Of a stretch of 64,000 bases of DNA, positions 53,905 to 63,173 are shown in pieces. Position 1 is the stretch's first letter. Each line of letters starts with the position of its first letter. Source of the DNA: Domibacillus iocasae (GTDB taxonomy: Bacteria; Bacillota; Bacilli; Bacillales; Domibacillaceae). The notes under the pieces were generated by a model that was not told the origin of the DNA, made no database searches, and saw only the letters and a program-made list of their open reading frames with translations. Made by a program: the position numbers and the translations under genes. The stretch spans positions 310,001 to 374,000 of the forward strand of contig NZ_MAMP01000022.1 in assembly GCF_001750285.1 (NCBI RefSeq), written 5' to 3'.

Positions 53905-54887
53905 TGGCCGTTATTTCGTATATCGAAGCAGTCACGATGGCACTGCGTGAGGAAATGGAGCGAGATCAACAAGTGTTTGTTCTCGGAGAAGACGTTGGAA
54001 AAAAAGGCGGTGTTTTTAAAGCGACAGAAGGACTTTATGCGCAATTTGGTGAAGATCGGGTCCTTGATACACCTCTTGCAGAATCAGCTATTGCCGGGGT
54101 TGCCATCGGTGCAGCAATGGTCGGAAAGCGGCCGGTCGCCGAAATGCAATTTGCAGATTTTATCATGCCGGCAGTCAATCAAATTATTTCAGAGGCGGCT
54201 CGCATCCGGTACCGGTCAAACAATGATTGGCATTGTCCGATTGTCATCCGCGCCCCATACGGAGGAGGCATTCATGGGGCATTGTATCATTCTCAGTCGG
54301 TTGAAGCGATATTTGCTAATCAGCCAGGCCTGAAAATTGTGATGCCATCAACGCCATATGATGTAAAGGGACTTTTGAAAGCCGCTATTCGGGATGAAGA
54401 CCCGGTATTGTTTTTCGAGCATAAAAAAGCGTATCGCTCCATTAAAGGAGAAGTGCCGGATGATGACTATGTGCTGCCAATCGGCAAAGCGGATGTAAAG
54501 CGCAAAGGAGAAGACATCACGGTGATCACCTATGGCCTTTGTGTTCATTTTGCACTGCAGGCCTCAGAAAAACTTGCGCAAGAAGGAATAAATGCGGAGA
54601 TAGTAGATCTTCGGACGGTTTACCCGCTTGATAAAGAAACGATTATCGAATCGGCTTCAAAAACGGGCAAAGTGCTCCTTGTCACAGAAGACAACAAAGA
54701 AGGAAGCGTAATGAGCGAAGTTGCCGCGATTATTGCAGAGCATTGCTTGTTTGATCTGGATGCACCGGTCCAGCGGCTTGCAGGTCCGGACGTGCCGGCA
54801 ATGCCGTATGCACTGCCAATGGAAAAATATTTTATGATGAGTCCTGAAAAAGTAGAGAATGCGATGCGCGATCTCGCTGAATTTTAA
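53904..54887 (+). CDS. bkdAB: Branched-chain 2-oxoacid dehydrogenase E1 beta
   Basis: 327-aa transketolase-like partner of BkdAA. LGEDVGKKGGVFKATEGLYA, DTPLAESAIAGVAIGAAMVG and RAPYGGGIHGALYHSQSVEA are family hallmarks. ATG overlaps the bkdAA stop by one base, so coupled. Confidence 0.95.
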   Translation: MAVISYIEAVTMALREEMERDQQVFVLGEDVGKKGGVFKATEGLYAQFGEDRVLDTPLAESAIAGVAIGAAMVGKRPVAEMQFADFIMPAVNQIISEAARIRYRSNNDWHCPIVIRAPYGGGIHGALYHSQSVEAIFANQPGLKIVMPSTPYDVKGLLKAAIRDEDPVLFFEHKKAYRSIKGEVPDDDYVLPIGKADVKRKGEDITVITYGLCVHFALQASEKLAQEGINAEIVDLRTVYPLDKETIIESASKTGKVLLVTEDNKEGSVMSEVAAIIAEHCLFDLDAPVQRLAGPDVPAMPYALPMEKYFMMSPEKVENAMRDLAEF

Positions 54888-54907
54888 CAGAGAAAAGGAG
54901 GCACGGC

Positions 54908-56113
54908 ATGGCAATTCAACAGGTGAAAATGCCGCAGCTTGGTGAAAGTGTGACGGAAGGAACGATTACGAAATGGCTTGTCGCACCGGGTGATCACGTC
55001 AATAAATACGACCCGATCGCAGAAGTGCTGACAGACAAAGTAACAGCGGATATTCCATCTTCTTTTACCGGTACCATAAAAGAGATTTTAGCAAACGAAG
55101 ATGAGAAAATGGCTGTTGGAGACGTTATTTGCACGATCGAAATAGAAGGATCTGCAGATATAACGACGCCGAAAGAAACAAAAGAAAAACCAGTGTTTGA
55201 AAAAGCGCCAGAAGATCAAAGCGGCCGATATTCGCCTGCGGTCTTGAAATTATCACAGCTTCATCATATTGACTTAGCGAAAGTAACGGGTACTGGAAAA
55301 GGCGGGCGTATTACACGGAAAGATGTGCAGGCGCTCATTGACGAAGCCCATTCAAAAGCACAGTCTGTTTCAGAGGCAAGTGCTGTAAAAACCGATAACC
55401 TAAAAGCAGACAGCGGTGACATCATTGTGCCAATCGACGGTATTAAACAAACTGTTGCGGCAAATATGGTAAGAACAAAACAGGAAGTGCCGCATGCCTG
55501 GATGATGATTGAAGTGGATGTGACAAATCTTGTCCGGTACCGCGATTCAATTAAAGACTCATTTAAAAAAGCGGAAGGCTACAATGTCACGTATTTTGCT
55601 TTTTTCGTCAAGGCTGTTGCCCGGGCGCTGAAAGAATTTCCGGAAATGAATGCGATGTGGGCGGGTGATCATATCGTCCGTAAAAAAGATATCAACATTT
55701 CCATTGCCGTTGCAGCGGATGATAAATTGTTCGTGCCGGTTGTGAAACAGGCAGACGACAAGTCCATTAAAGGCATCGCAAAAGAAGTGAACGATCTGGC
55801 GGGAAAAGCGCGTTCCGGCACGCTCACAACAGCAGATGTAAGCGGTGGAACGTTTACTGTGAATAATACTGGGTCGTTCGGTTCTGTCCAGTCGATGGGA
55901 ATTATTAATTATCCGCAGGCAGCTATTTTACAAGTGGAATCGATTGTTAAACGGCCGGTTATTATCGATGGAATGATCGCAGTTCGAGATATGGTGAATT
56001 TATGTTTATCACTCGACCATCGCGTGCTTGACGGCCTTATTTGCGGCCGGTTCATGCAGCGGGTGAAAGAATTACTGGAATCGGCATCCGAAGAAACAAT
56101 GTCCGTTTATTAA
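54908..56113 (+). CDS. bkdB: Branched-chain 2-oxoacid dehydrogenase E2 (lipoamide acyltransferase)
   Basis: 401-aa E2 core. One lipoyl domain (about 1-80; Lys in LTDKVTADIPS), an E1/E3-binding domain (YSPAVLKLSQLHHIDLAKVT GTGKGGRITRKDV) and a catalytic domain ending LSLDHRVLDGLICGRFM with the His-x3-Asp site. AAAGGAGG precedes the ATG. Confidence 0.95.
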   Translation: MAIQQVKMPQLGESVTEGTITKWLVAPGDHVNKYDPIAEVLTDKVTADIPSSFTGTIKEILANEDEKMAVGDVICTIEIEGSADITTPKETKEKPVFEKAPEDQSGRYSPAVLKLSQLHHIDLAKVTGTGKGGRITRKDVQALIDEAHSKAQSVSEASAVKTDNLKADSGDIIVPIDGIKQTVAANMVRTKQEVPHAWMMIEVDVTNLVRYRDSIKDSFKKAEGYNVTYFAFFVKAVARALKEFPEMNAMWAGDHIVRKKDINISIAVAADDKLFVPVVKQADDKSIKGIAKEVNDLAGKARSGTLTTADVSGGTFTVNNTGSFGSVQSMGIINYPQAAILQVESIVKRPVIIDGMIAVRDMVNLCLSLDHRVLDGLICGRFMQRVKELLESASEETMSVY

Positions 56114-56279
56114 GAAAAGCGCAAGGGTGTCCGCTTATCAAAGGCAAATAAGACGAACCCTCGCGGAGGTGCTTTTTGCCTCCAGAAGGATTGAGCTGTA
56201 TCTTTTAATGGATCAAAGCTAAAAGCACATTTTGTGACATGCATGATGTAGGCCTAGAGGGCGCTTGAAGCTGAACAAT
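56114..56279 (-). repeat. Dispersed intergenic repeat, copy 2 (reverse)
   Basis: Read on the reverse strand it begins TTGTTCAGCTTCAAGCGCC and contains CTTCTGGAGGCAAAAAGC and ACCTCCGC, ending CCTTGCGCTTTTC. It carries about 45 bp extra in the middle compared with copy 3. It occupies the start of the 361-bp gap after bkdB; the rest (56280-56420) shows no feature I can name. Confidence 0.75.
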
Positions 56280-56420
56280 AAAAAGTAGAGATATCCCAAA
56301 AGCATTCGGTATGCTAGCTTATTATGAGCTAGTGCCGATATATTTCTGATTGTGCCGAAAAAAACCATTTTCCGGCGTTAAAGTCTAATATTCCGGCATT
56401 AGCGTGAAAGAGTGAATAAT

Positions 56421-56470
56421 AAAAGGCTGTCCTCAAAACCCAGATGTGCCTGGTTTATAGGACAGCCTCA
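56421..56470. terminator. Terminator between bkd side and DUF1002 gene
   Basis: AGGCTGTCCT (56424) pairs with AGGACAGCCT (56459) around an inner AACCCAG/CTGGTT stem; T-rich on both outer sides. Confidence 0.85.
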
Positions 56471-56474
56471 TTTT

Positions 56475-57335
56475 TTATTTAAATAATCCGGCAATGCCAT
56501 CAACGATCGATTGTAAAAAGTCAATAATGGACTGGAAAAAGCCCTGCCCTTCTTCTGAGCTTTTGAAGCTGTCCCACTGTTCTTTCGCTTTATCAATTTG
56601 TGAATTGACCTGATCCCAATTTATATTCAAGTCTTTCATTTTATCGAAAAGAGAAGCCAGCTGATCCACTTGCGCATCTGTTAGTGTAATATTCAGTTCG
56701 TTGGAAATATTATTAATAATCACTTGAATTTCCTGAACAGTCTGCGGGTTTTGTGCTGCCACTTCTTCTTTAATCCGCTCAATTAAGTTGGTCGCTTCTT
56801 CCTGCCCAATGTCCTCACCGAGCTGTGCTGTTGTGACCATTTCTTCATTAGCGACTTGTTTTTGCTCTTCTGGAATGGCTTCACCAGTTGTCGTTTCGTA
56901 CGCTTTAATAATCCCTGTTAACGCTGCTGTGCCGGATACATTAGATGGAGCAGTAATGTAAATATCCGCATCTTTTACACTTGCCGTTGTCAGCGCATTT
57001 GTATACATTTCTTTTGATACCCATGTAATATTTTTCGTTTCCACATTTAATCCAGACCCTGATTCAGCCGTTGTGATTTTGCTTGAGGAAAGCGCCTTTG
57101 TGCCAATTTGTGCTTTTGGAATATAGTCCCCTAAATATTGATGTTCTTCCGCATTGGATACCGTAATCGTTTCAACCTCTGCCGGTACGTCCATTTCTTC
57201 AAGCAGCTGCTCTTTTTGTGCCGGTGTTAAGTTCTCACCGAGCGTTACAATGACATCGCCTGGTGCGCTATCCGCAGACACGACCGTACCAAGGCTGAAA
57301 ATGGCAATTCCGAGCAGGCTAAGTAATTTTTTCAT
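56475..57335 (-). CDS. Secreted DUF1002 protein (YpuA-like)
   Basis: 286-aa protein with a signal peptide (KKLLSLLGIAIFSLGTVVSA, cleaved before DSAPGD). The body (DVIVTLGENLTPAQKEQLLE; HQYLGDYIPKAQIGTKALSS; SNVSGTAALTGIIKAYETTT) is the DUF1002/YpuA pattern. The C-terminus (about 200-286) is helical and ends in amphipathic FFQSIIDFLQSIVDGIAGLF. Function unknown; possibly at the cell envelope. It is a single gene convergent to bkd. Confidence 0.88.
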   Translation of the reverse strand: MKKLLSLLGIAIFSLGTVVSADSAPGDVIVTLGENLTPAQKEQLLEEMDVPAEVETITVSNAEEHQYLGDYIPKAQIGTKALSSSKITTAESGSGLNVETKNITWVSKEMYTNALTTASVKDADIYITAPSNVSGTAALTGIIKAYETTTGEAIPEEQKQVANEEMVTTAQLGEDIGQEEATNLIERIKEEVAAQNPQTVQEIQVIINNISNELNITLTDAQVDQLASLFDKMKDLNINWDQVNSQIDKAKEQWDSFKSSEEGQGFFQSIIDFLQSIVDGIAGLFK

Positions 57336-57436
57336 AATCTCTCTCCTGATTTAAAATTGGCTCACTTCATTGGAAAAATGAGCTAGTAATAGAATAGCAT
57401 GGGGACAATAATTTTTCACGTTTTGACCAAAGTCCA

Positions 57437-57498
57437 TTGCTTCATACCACCCCTTTCTATTATAATAAAAAAAGAAATCCATTTTACTGGATTTTTTT
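57437..57498 (+). promoter_or_regulatory. mutA promoter and leader attenuator
   Basis: TTGCTT (57437-57442), 18-bp spacer, TATAAT (57461-57466). Directly downstream, AAATCCA-TTTTAC-TGGATTT followed by TTTTT (57475-57498) forms an intrinsic-terminator-like hairpin inside the leader, before the ribosome-binding site. It could attenuate the operon or insulate it. Confidence 0.6.
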
Positions 57499-57531
57499 GT
57501 AACCGATTTCAAAGAAAAGGGGTGGGGGATC

Positions 57532-59058
57532 TTGAAAAATCAGACATTTCCGCCGGTTTCATTCGCAGACTGGACATCAGCTGCGGAGGCGTCGTTAAAG
57601 GGGAATCCTTTATCAAAGCTGAAAACAAAAACGGCGGAAGGAATTGAACTAAAGCCTTTATACACAAAAGAAGACCGAAAAACGGTTTTATCTTTACCAG
57701 GCGAAAAACCTTTTACAAGGGGATTTCAACCCGACCCAGCTTTTCCAAAAACGGATATAAAGATGGGCGTTGATCCGATCTCTGCAGGAGCAGCAGCGGG
57801 GATATTTCCAGCGGATTCCGTTTTTTCAGAAATACATAAGCAAGAAACGATCACGATTAATACCGTTCCATATCACTTAGCGGGAGCAAATGCCGTTCAG
57901 GAGCTGGCACTGGCGCTTTCCGAAGCTGCTTACCTTATTGGGATGGCAGAAAACAAAAATGAAGCTGCTGTAAAATGTGTTATTCATTTTGCCGCAGGGC
58001 CCGTTTTTTTTACCGAATTGGCTAAAATTCGCGCATTCCGTACCCTTTGGTCCACATTTATGAGCGCGTATAACCTGAGTGAACATGCCAAGCCGAAGCT
58101 GAGTGTTGAAACAAGCGACGCAATGCTGTCTGTGCTGGACCCCCATGTCAATATTTTACGGATAGGGAGTGCCGCTTTTTCAGCTGTCATCGGAAACATT
58201 GATTATTTGACTGTCAAGCCGTTTGATGAAGTGGCGGGCAGCACAACAGAACTCTCAAAACGAATAGCCTGCAACATTTCAAGGCTTTTAAAGCATGAAG
58301 CACTGCTCGATAAAGTGATGGACCCGGGCGGCGGTTCTTATTACATTGAAGCGCTCACAGAAGAAATTGGCCGGCGGGCATGGGATGTATTTGCCGATAT
58401 GGAAGAAGCAGGCGGCATTAAGCAGGCTCTCCTCTCCGGAGTGATTCAAAAAGACATTGCGGCTGTTAAGTCGAAAAAAGAACAGCATATCGCGACGCGG
58501 CGCCAGCAGATGATTGGGACGAATATATATGCAAATCCTGAAGAACAGATTGCCCACTTGAAAAATGAAAAGACAAAACCTACTTTTAAAGGAACACCGA
58601 TTGAGCCGCTTGAACAAAAAAGAATGGCAGAACCGTTTGAAGCGCTTCGTCTTGCTTCCATGCAGCTCAGACAAACTGAACAGTCTGTTGCGGCGGGGCT
58701 AATTTGTCTGGGCGAGTTAAAAAAACATAAACCACGTGCTGATTACGTCGCCGGTGTGCTGGCTGTGGCGGGCATCGAAACCATTCGTTCCGAAAGCTGT
58801 AAAACCATAGAAGAAGCCATTCAATTTATGGAACGCCACCCGCTCCCATACTACTGTATTTGTGGACCCGATGAATTATATGAACAGGTTGGGGAAGAAT
58901 TTGGGCTGCAATTTAAAGAAGCGGCAGGTGGTGCTGTGGTTGACATTGCCGGAACATGGAATATGGCTGGGATCGACGGCCGAATCGCAGCAGGAGACGA
59001 TATCGTCAAAAAATTAACAGACATGCTTTTACTGTATAAAGGAGGTGGCGTGAAATGA
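57532..59058 (+). CDS. mutA: Methylmalonyl-CoA mutase small (beta) subunit
   Basis: 508-aa non-catalytic partner of MutB. It keeps the mutase barrel motif KALYTKED-like ([30 protein letters not shown]) and [20 protein letters not shown], but its C-terminal B12-like domain lacks the DxHxxG cobalamin ligand. TTG start at 57532 after AAGGGGTGGGGG. It overlaps mutB by 4 bp. Confidence 0.93.
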   Translation: MKNQTFPPVSFADWTSAAEASLKGNPLSKLKTKTAEGIELKPLYTKEDRKTVLSLPGEKPFTRGFQPDPAFPKTDIKMGVDPISAGAAAGIFPADSVFSEIHKQETITINTVPYHLAGANAVQELALALSEAAYLIGMAENKNEAAVKCVIHFAAGPVFFTELAKIRAFRTLWSTFMSAYNLSEHAKPKLSVETSDAMLSVLDPHVNILRIGSAAFSAVIGNIDYLTVKPFDEVAGSTTELSKRIACNISRLLKHEALLDKVMDPGGGSYYIEALTEEIGRRAWDVFADMEEAGGIKQALLSGVIQKDIAAVKSKKEQHIATRRQQMIGTNIYANPEEQIAHLKNEKTKPTFKGTPIEPLEQKRMAEPFEALRLASMQLRQTEQSVAAGLICLGELKKHKPRADYVAGVLAVAGIETIRSESCKTIEEAIQFMERHPLPYYCICGPDELYEQVGEEFGLQFKEAAGGAVVDIAGTWNMAGIDGRIAAGDDIVKKLTDMLLLYKGGGVK

Positions 59059-61238
59059 CATTAAAAGACATGAATCCATTTAACGGCTCACCGAAAACGT
59101 CGGGAGAAAACGAGCGAAAAAAAGCAGAGCGGGATGCAAAGCAATCTTACGAGGATTTGTCCTTTGAAACGAATGAATCCATTCGGCTAAAAGCGCTTTA
59201 CACAGAAAAAGATACAGAGGGATTAGCTCACATCGAGGACTTTCCCGGCGTGGTGCCGTTTACCCGTGGCCCTTACCCGACAATGTATGTGTCACGTCCG
59301 TGGACGATTCGTCAATATGCCGGTTTTTCAACAGCGGAAGAAAGCAACGCATTTTACCGCCGTAATTTAGCGATGGGGCAGAAAGGGCTGTCGGTCGCTT
59401 TTGATCTGCCGACGCACCGCGGCTATGATTCCGATCATCCGCGCGTTGTCGGGGATGTCGGTAAAGCAGGGGTGGCCATTGATTCCGTTGAAGATACCAA
59501 TATTTTATTTGACGGCATTCCACTGGATCAAATGTCGGTTTCGATGACGATGAATGGCGCCGTTTTGCCGATCATGGCTTTTTACATTGTCAGTGCAGAG
59601 GAGCAGGGTGTGTCAAAAGAACAGCTTGCCGGAACGATTCAAAATGACATTTTAAAAGAATATATGGTGCGCAATACGTACATTTATCCTCCTGAAACAT
59701 CGATGCGGATTATTGCTGATATTTTTGAATACACATCTCAACATATGCCGAAATTCAACTCGATTTCAATTTCCGGTTATCATATGCAGGAAGCGGGTGC
59801 GCCGGCTGATTTGGAGCTTGCATATACGCTGGCTGATGGACTTGAATATGTCCGAACAGGTCTCGCTGCCGGAATTGATATTGATTCGTTTGCGCCGCGC
59901 CTGTCGTTTTTCTGGGCGATTGGCATGAATTACTTTATGGAAGTGGCAAAAATGCGCGCCGCCCGCCGGATTTGGGCGCAGCTGATCAAGCCATTTGAAC
60001 CGAAAAATCAAAAATCGCTCGCACTGCGCACCCATTCGCAAACATCAGGATGGAGTTTAACGGAGCAGGACCCGTTTAACAATGTGACACGCACATTGAT
60101 TGAAGCACATGCTGCGGCAATGGGCCACACGCAGTCGCTTCATACGAATGCACTTGATGAAGCGATTGCTCTGCCGACCGATTTCTCGGCACGGATTGCC
60201 CGGAATACACAGCTTTTTTTGCAGGAGGAAACGGGCATAACAAATGTCATCGATCCGTGGGGCGGCTCTTATTACGTTGAAGCTCTGACGAATGAATTAA
60301 TGGAGCGCGCTTGGGCACATATTGAAGAAATTGAATCACTCGGCGGCATGACAAAAGCGATTGAAACAGGGCTTCCGAAAATGAAAATTGAGGAAGCAGC
60401 GGCACGCCGGCAAGCGAAAATCGATTCCGGTGAAGAAGTGATTATCGGGATGAACAAGTTCCGTCTCCAAAAAGAAGATCCGATCGATATTTTGGATATT
60501 GACAACACAGCCGTTCGATTGAAGCAAATTGAACGCATTAAACGTGTGCGTAAAAGCCGTGATGAAGAAAAAGTAAAAGCAGCACTTGACGCGATTACAG
60601 CTTCTGTCGAGTCAGGAGAAGAAAACCTGCTTGAACTGGCTATTGAAGCAGCGAGGCTGCGGGCGACACTAGGGGAAATTTCTGACGCCGTTGAAGCAGT
60701 CAGCGGCAGACATAAGGCGGTGATTCGTTCCGTGAGTGGTGTATACAGTTCGAACTTTTCTGATGCTGAACAAATTGAAACCGTTCAGCAAATGACGGCT
60801 GAATTTGAAGAGCAGGAAGGACGACGGCCGCGTATATTGGTCGCGAAAATGGGCCAGGACGGACATGACCGGGGAGCAAAAGTGATTGCGACAGCTTATG
60901 CGGATCTTGGATTTGACGTTGACATCGGTCCGCTGTTTCAAACGCCAGAGGAAACGGCGAAGCAGGCGGTAGAAAACGATGTGCATGCTGTCGGGTTCAG
61001 TTCCCTTGCGGCAGGACATAAAACGCTGCTGCCGGCTCTTGTGGAAGAGCTGCAAAAACGCGGACGCGAAGACATTGTCGTATTTGTCGGCGGTGTGATC
61101 CCGGCACAGGATTATGAATTTTTAAAAAAACATGGTGCCGCTGCTATTTTTGGACCGGGCACAGTAATTCCGGTTTCTGCACAAGTAATCTTGGAAAAGG
61201 TGTATGAGCGTCTTGGCTACGAGGAAGTGGTGGAATGA
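59055..61238 (+). CDS. mutB: Methylmalonyl-CoA mutase large (alpha) subunit
   Basis: 727-aa catalytic subunit interconverting methylmalonyl-CoA and succinyl-CoA with adenosylcobalamin. [33 protein letters not shown] and [11 protein letters not shown] mark the CoA-binding barrel, and [20 protein letters not shown] carries the DxHxxG B12 ligand His in the C-terminal Rossmann domain. Couples to meaB by a 4-bp overlap. Confidence 0.96.
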   Translation: MTLKDMNPFNGSPKTSGENERKKAERDAKQSYEDLSFETNESIRLKALYTEKDTEGLAHIEDFPGVVPFTRGPYPTMYVSRPWTIRQYAGFSTAEESNAFYRRNLAMGQKGLSVAFDLPTHRGYDSDHPRVVGDVGKAGVAIDSVEDTNILFDGIPLDQMSVSMTMNGAVLPIMAFYIVSAEEQGVSKEQLAGTIQNDILKEYMVRNTYIYPPETSMRIIADIFEYTSQHMPKFNSISISGYHMQEAGAPADLELAYTLADGLEYVRTGLAAGIDIDSFAPRLSFFWAIGMNYFMEVAKMRAARRIWAQLIKPFEPKNQKSLALRTHSQTSGWSLTEQDPFNNVTRTLIEAHAAAMGHTQSLHTNALDEAIALPTDFSARIARNTQLFLQEETGITNVIDPWGGSYYVEALTNELMERAWAHIEEIESLGGMTKAIETGLPKMKIEEAAARRQAKIDSGEEVIIGMNKFRLQKEDPIDILDIDNTAVRLKQIERIKRVRKSRDEEKVKAALDAITASVESGEENLLELAIEAARLRATLGEISDAVEAVSGRHKAVIRSVSGVYSSNFSDAEQIETVQQMTAEFEEQEGRRPRILVAKMGQDGHDRGAKVIATAYADLGFDVDIGPLFQTPEETAKQAVENDVHAVGFSSLAAGHKTLLPALVEELQKRGREDIVVFVGGVIPAQDYEFLKKHGAAAIFGPGTVIPVSAQVILEKVYERLGYEEVVE

Positions 61239-62317
61239 CCGATGAAAACATGCATGTGCGAAAAGGCGTGGACGGTTCTCATGATGGCATGACGGCACCG
61301 CCCCGCAGGATGTTTCGAAAAAAAGCCGGCCAGCCGCCGGATTTAGCGGCAATTGTCACAGGTATAACAAACGGCTCAATGAATGAACTGGCAAAAGCGA
61401 TTACGTATATTGAAAGCAATTCTCCCGTCCATTACAGCTATGGACAGGAGCTGCTTCAATCGCTGCTGAAGCGAACAGGGCGAGCAATTCGAATTGGCAT
61501 TACTGGTGTACCGGGTGCTGGGAAAAGCACCTTTATCGAATCGTTTGGACTGATGTTATGTGAACAGGGCCACCGGGTCGCCGTTTTGGCAATCGATCCA
61601 AGTTCGTCGGTTTCAGGAGGCTCGATTTTAGGAGATAAAACGAGAATGGAACAGCTTTCCAGGCACTCGAACGCGTTTATTCGTCCTTCTCCTTCCGGTG
61701 GCACACTCGGCGGTGTTCATCGGAAAACACGTGAAACGATGCTGTTATGTGAAGCGGCTGGTTATGATGTTATTTTAATTGAGACAGTTGGTGTAGGCCA
61801 AAGTGAATTTATTGTTAGAGGAATGGTTGATTTTTTCATGCTGATTGCCCTGACAGGAGCGGGTGACGACCTTCAAGGGATGAAGAAGGGGATTATGGAG
61901 CTGGCAGATGCCGTTGTGGTCAACAAAGCGGACGGAGAAAACAAGCTGCCTGCGGAAAAAACAAAAAAAGACTACGATCAATTTTTGCACATGCTGAAAC
62001 CATCGACAAAAGGATGGCAGTCAAAAGCATTTACATGTTCCGCGTTAAAAAATGATGGGATCGACGACATATGGAACGTGATTAAAACGTTTCAGTCTTT
62101 GACAGAAGCATCAGGGGTTATGGCAGAACGCCGGCGTAGCCAGGCGAAGGACTGGGTACACACATTAATTAGTGAGCAGATGAATCAATATTTTTATCGT
62201 CATCCGTACGTCAAAAAACATCTTGCGGATTGGGAGAACAAAGCGATGGATGGTGCTGTAACGTCTGCCAAGGCAGCAGAAAAACTATTTGAAGAAGTAT
62301 TTAAGCATACAAAATAA
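61235..62317 (+). CDS. meaB: MeaB/ArgK family GTPase, mutase chaperone
   Basis: 360-aa G3E-family GTPase that loads or protects the methylmalonyl-CoA mutase cofactor. P-loop [39 protein letters not shown] and NKADGENK give the G motifs. It is the last gene of the mutA-mutB-meaB operon. Genes for methylmalonyl-CoA epimerase and propionyl-CoA carboxylase are not in the window. Confidence 0.95.
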   Translation: MTDENMHVRKGVDGSHDGMTAPPRRMFRKKAGQPPDLAAIVTGITNGSMNELAKAITYIESNSPVHYSYGQELLQSLLKRTGRAIRIGITGVPGAGKSTFIESFGLMLCEQGHRVAVLAIDPSSSVSGGSILGDKTRMEQLSRHSNAFIRPSPSGGTLGGVHRKTRETMLLCEAAGYDVILIETVGVGQSEFIVRGMVDFFMLIALTGAGDDLQGMKKGIMELADAVVVNKADGENKLPAEKTKKDYDQFLHMLKPSTKGWQSKAFTCSALKNDGIDDIWNVIKTFQSLTEASGVMAERRRSQAKDWVHTLISEQMNQYFYRHPYVKKHLADWENKAMDGAVTSAKAAEKLFEEVFKHTK

Positions 62318-62365
62318 AAAAAGAACCAGCCGAATAAAATCCGGCTGGCCAATACAGGGAGTTTA

Positions 62366-62411
62366 GGGGTATGGATCCAGTTGCCTTATTAATATACCCC
62401 GTATTTTTTAA
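62366..62411 (+). terminator. Likely terminator after meaB
   Basis: GGGGTAT (62366) pairs with ATACCCC (62394) across a long loop and is followed by GTATTTTTT. A better hairpin at 62332-62347 (CCAGCCG/CGGCTGG) has its T-run only on the reverse strand. Confidence 0.5.
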
Positions 62412-62460
62412 AAATAAACAATCTTTTCACCTGTTCTTAAAAAATGGCCAATCCCTTTTA

Positions 62461-62505
62461 TTGAAATAAACGGTTTTTTCCCTTATGATTAAGCTACTAA
62501 TCATA
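62461..62505 (+). promoter_or_regulatory. brxB promoter with palindrome at the start site
   Basis: TTGAAA (62461-62466), a 17-bp spacer and TATGAT (62484-62489). The perfect inverted repeat TATGATTA-AGCTAC-TAATCATA (62484-62505) covers the -10 and probable start, ending next to the GAAGGAG site; a likely operator. Confidence 0.65.
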
Positions 62506-62521
62506 GAAGGAGAGAATAACA

Positions 62522-62959
62522 ATGGGAATGGATTTTAATTTTTTAATGAACGATGTTGTTCGTCAAGCACGCGATGAAATTAAAGCGGCTGGTTATACAG
62601 AACTTACAACACCCGAAGAAGTCGATACAGTATTAAACGAAAAAGGAACAACACTTGTGATGGTGAATTCTGTCTGTGGCTGCGCTGGCGGTATTGCACG
62701 CCCCGCAGCGGCCCACGCCATTCATTATGATAAGCGCCCGGATCGTTTAGTAACTGTGTTCGCAGGGCAGGATAAAGATGCGACAGCACAGGCACGCAGC
62801 TTTTTCACAGGCTATCCGCCATCCTCACCATCTTTTGCATTAATTAAAGATGGACAGGTTCAGGCCATGGTGGAACGCCATGAAATTGAAGGACATCACC
62901 CGATGTCTGTCGTTGAACATCTGCAAACACTTTTCGATCAGCACTGTGAAGAAGTGTAA
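62522..62959 (+). CDS. brxB: Bacilliredoxin BrxB (YqiW)
   Basis: 145-aa thioredoxin-like protein of the YphP/YqiW family that removes bacillithiol from mixed disulfides. The CGC redox motif lies at Cys52-Gly53-Cys54 in [30 protein letters not shown] and [13 protein letters not shown] are conserved. It matches YqiW more closely than YphP, and lies by yqjA as in B. subtilis. Confidence 0.95.
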   Translation: MGMDFNFLMNDVVRQARDEIKAAGYTELTTPEEVDTVLNEKGTTLVMVNSVCGCAGGIARPAAAHAIHYDKRPDRLVTVFAGQDKDATAQARSFFTGYPPSSPSFALIKDGQVQAMVERHEIEGHHPMSVVEHLQTLFDQHCEEV

Positions 62960-62970
62960 AGATGACCTGA

Positions 62971-63000
62971 AGCCCTGCCGCACGCGGCGGGGCTTTCTTT
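62971..63000 (+). terminator. brxB terminator
   Basis: AAGCCCTGCCGC-AC-GCGGCGGGGCTT stem (one wobble), then TCTTTAATT. Confidence 0.85.
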
Positions 63001-63034
63001 AATTCAGAAGAGAGAAAGTATATGGTTTTGGATG

Positions 63035-63156
63035 TTGTCCAGCTTCAGGCGCCATTGGCTCGCGTTCATAAGCCAAGCCCTTCTGGAGGCAAAAAGCGCC
63101 TCCGCCAGTGCACGTCTTATGCTGGTCGCCGATCAGCGGGCGCCTTCCGCTTTCCT
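63035..63156 (+). repeat. Dispersed intergenic repeat, copy 3
   Basis: TTGTCCAGCTTCAGGCGCCA at the start, AGGCAAAAAGCGCCTCCG in the middle, and GCGGGCGCCTTCCGCTTTCC at the end. It aligns with copies at 38911 and 56114 and lies just before the yqjA ribosome-binding site. An ORF across it (63032-63259) is not real. Confidence 0.75.
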
Positions 63157-63173
63157 AATTCGAGGTGAAAAGA

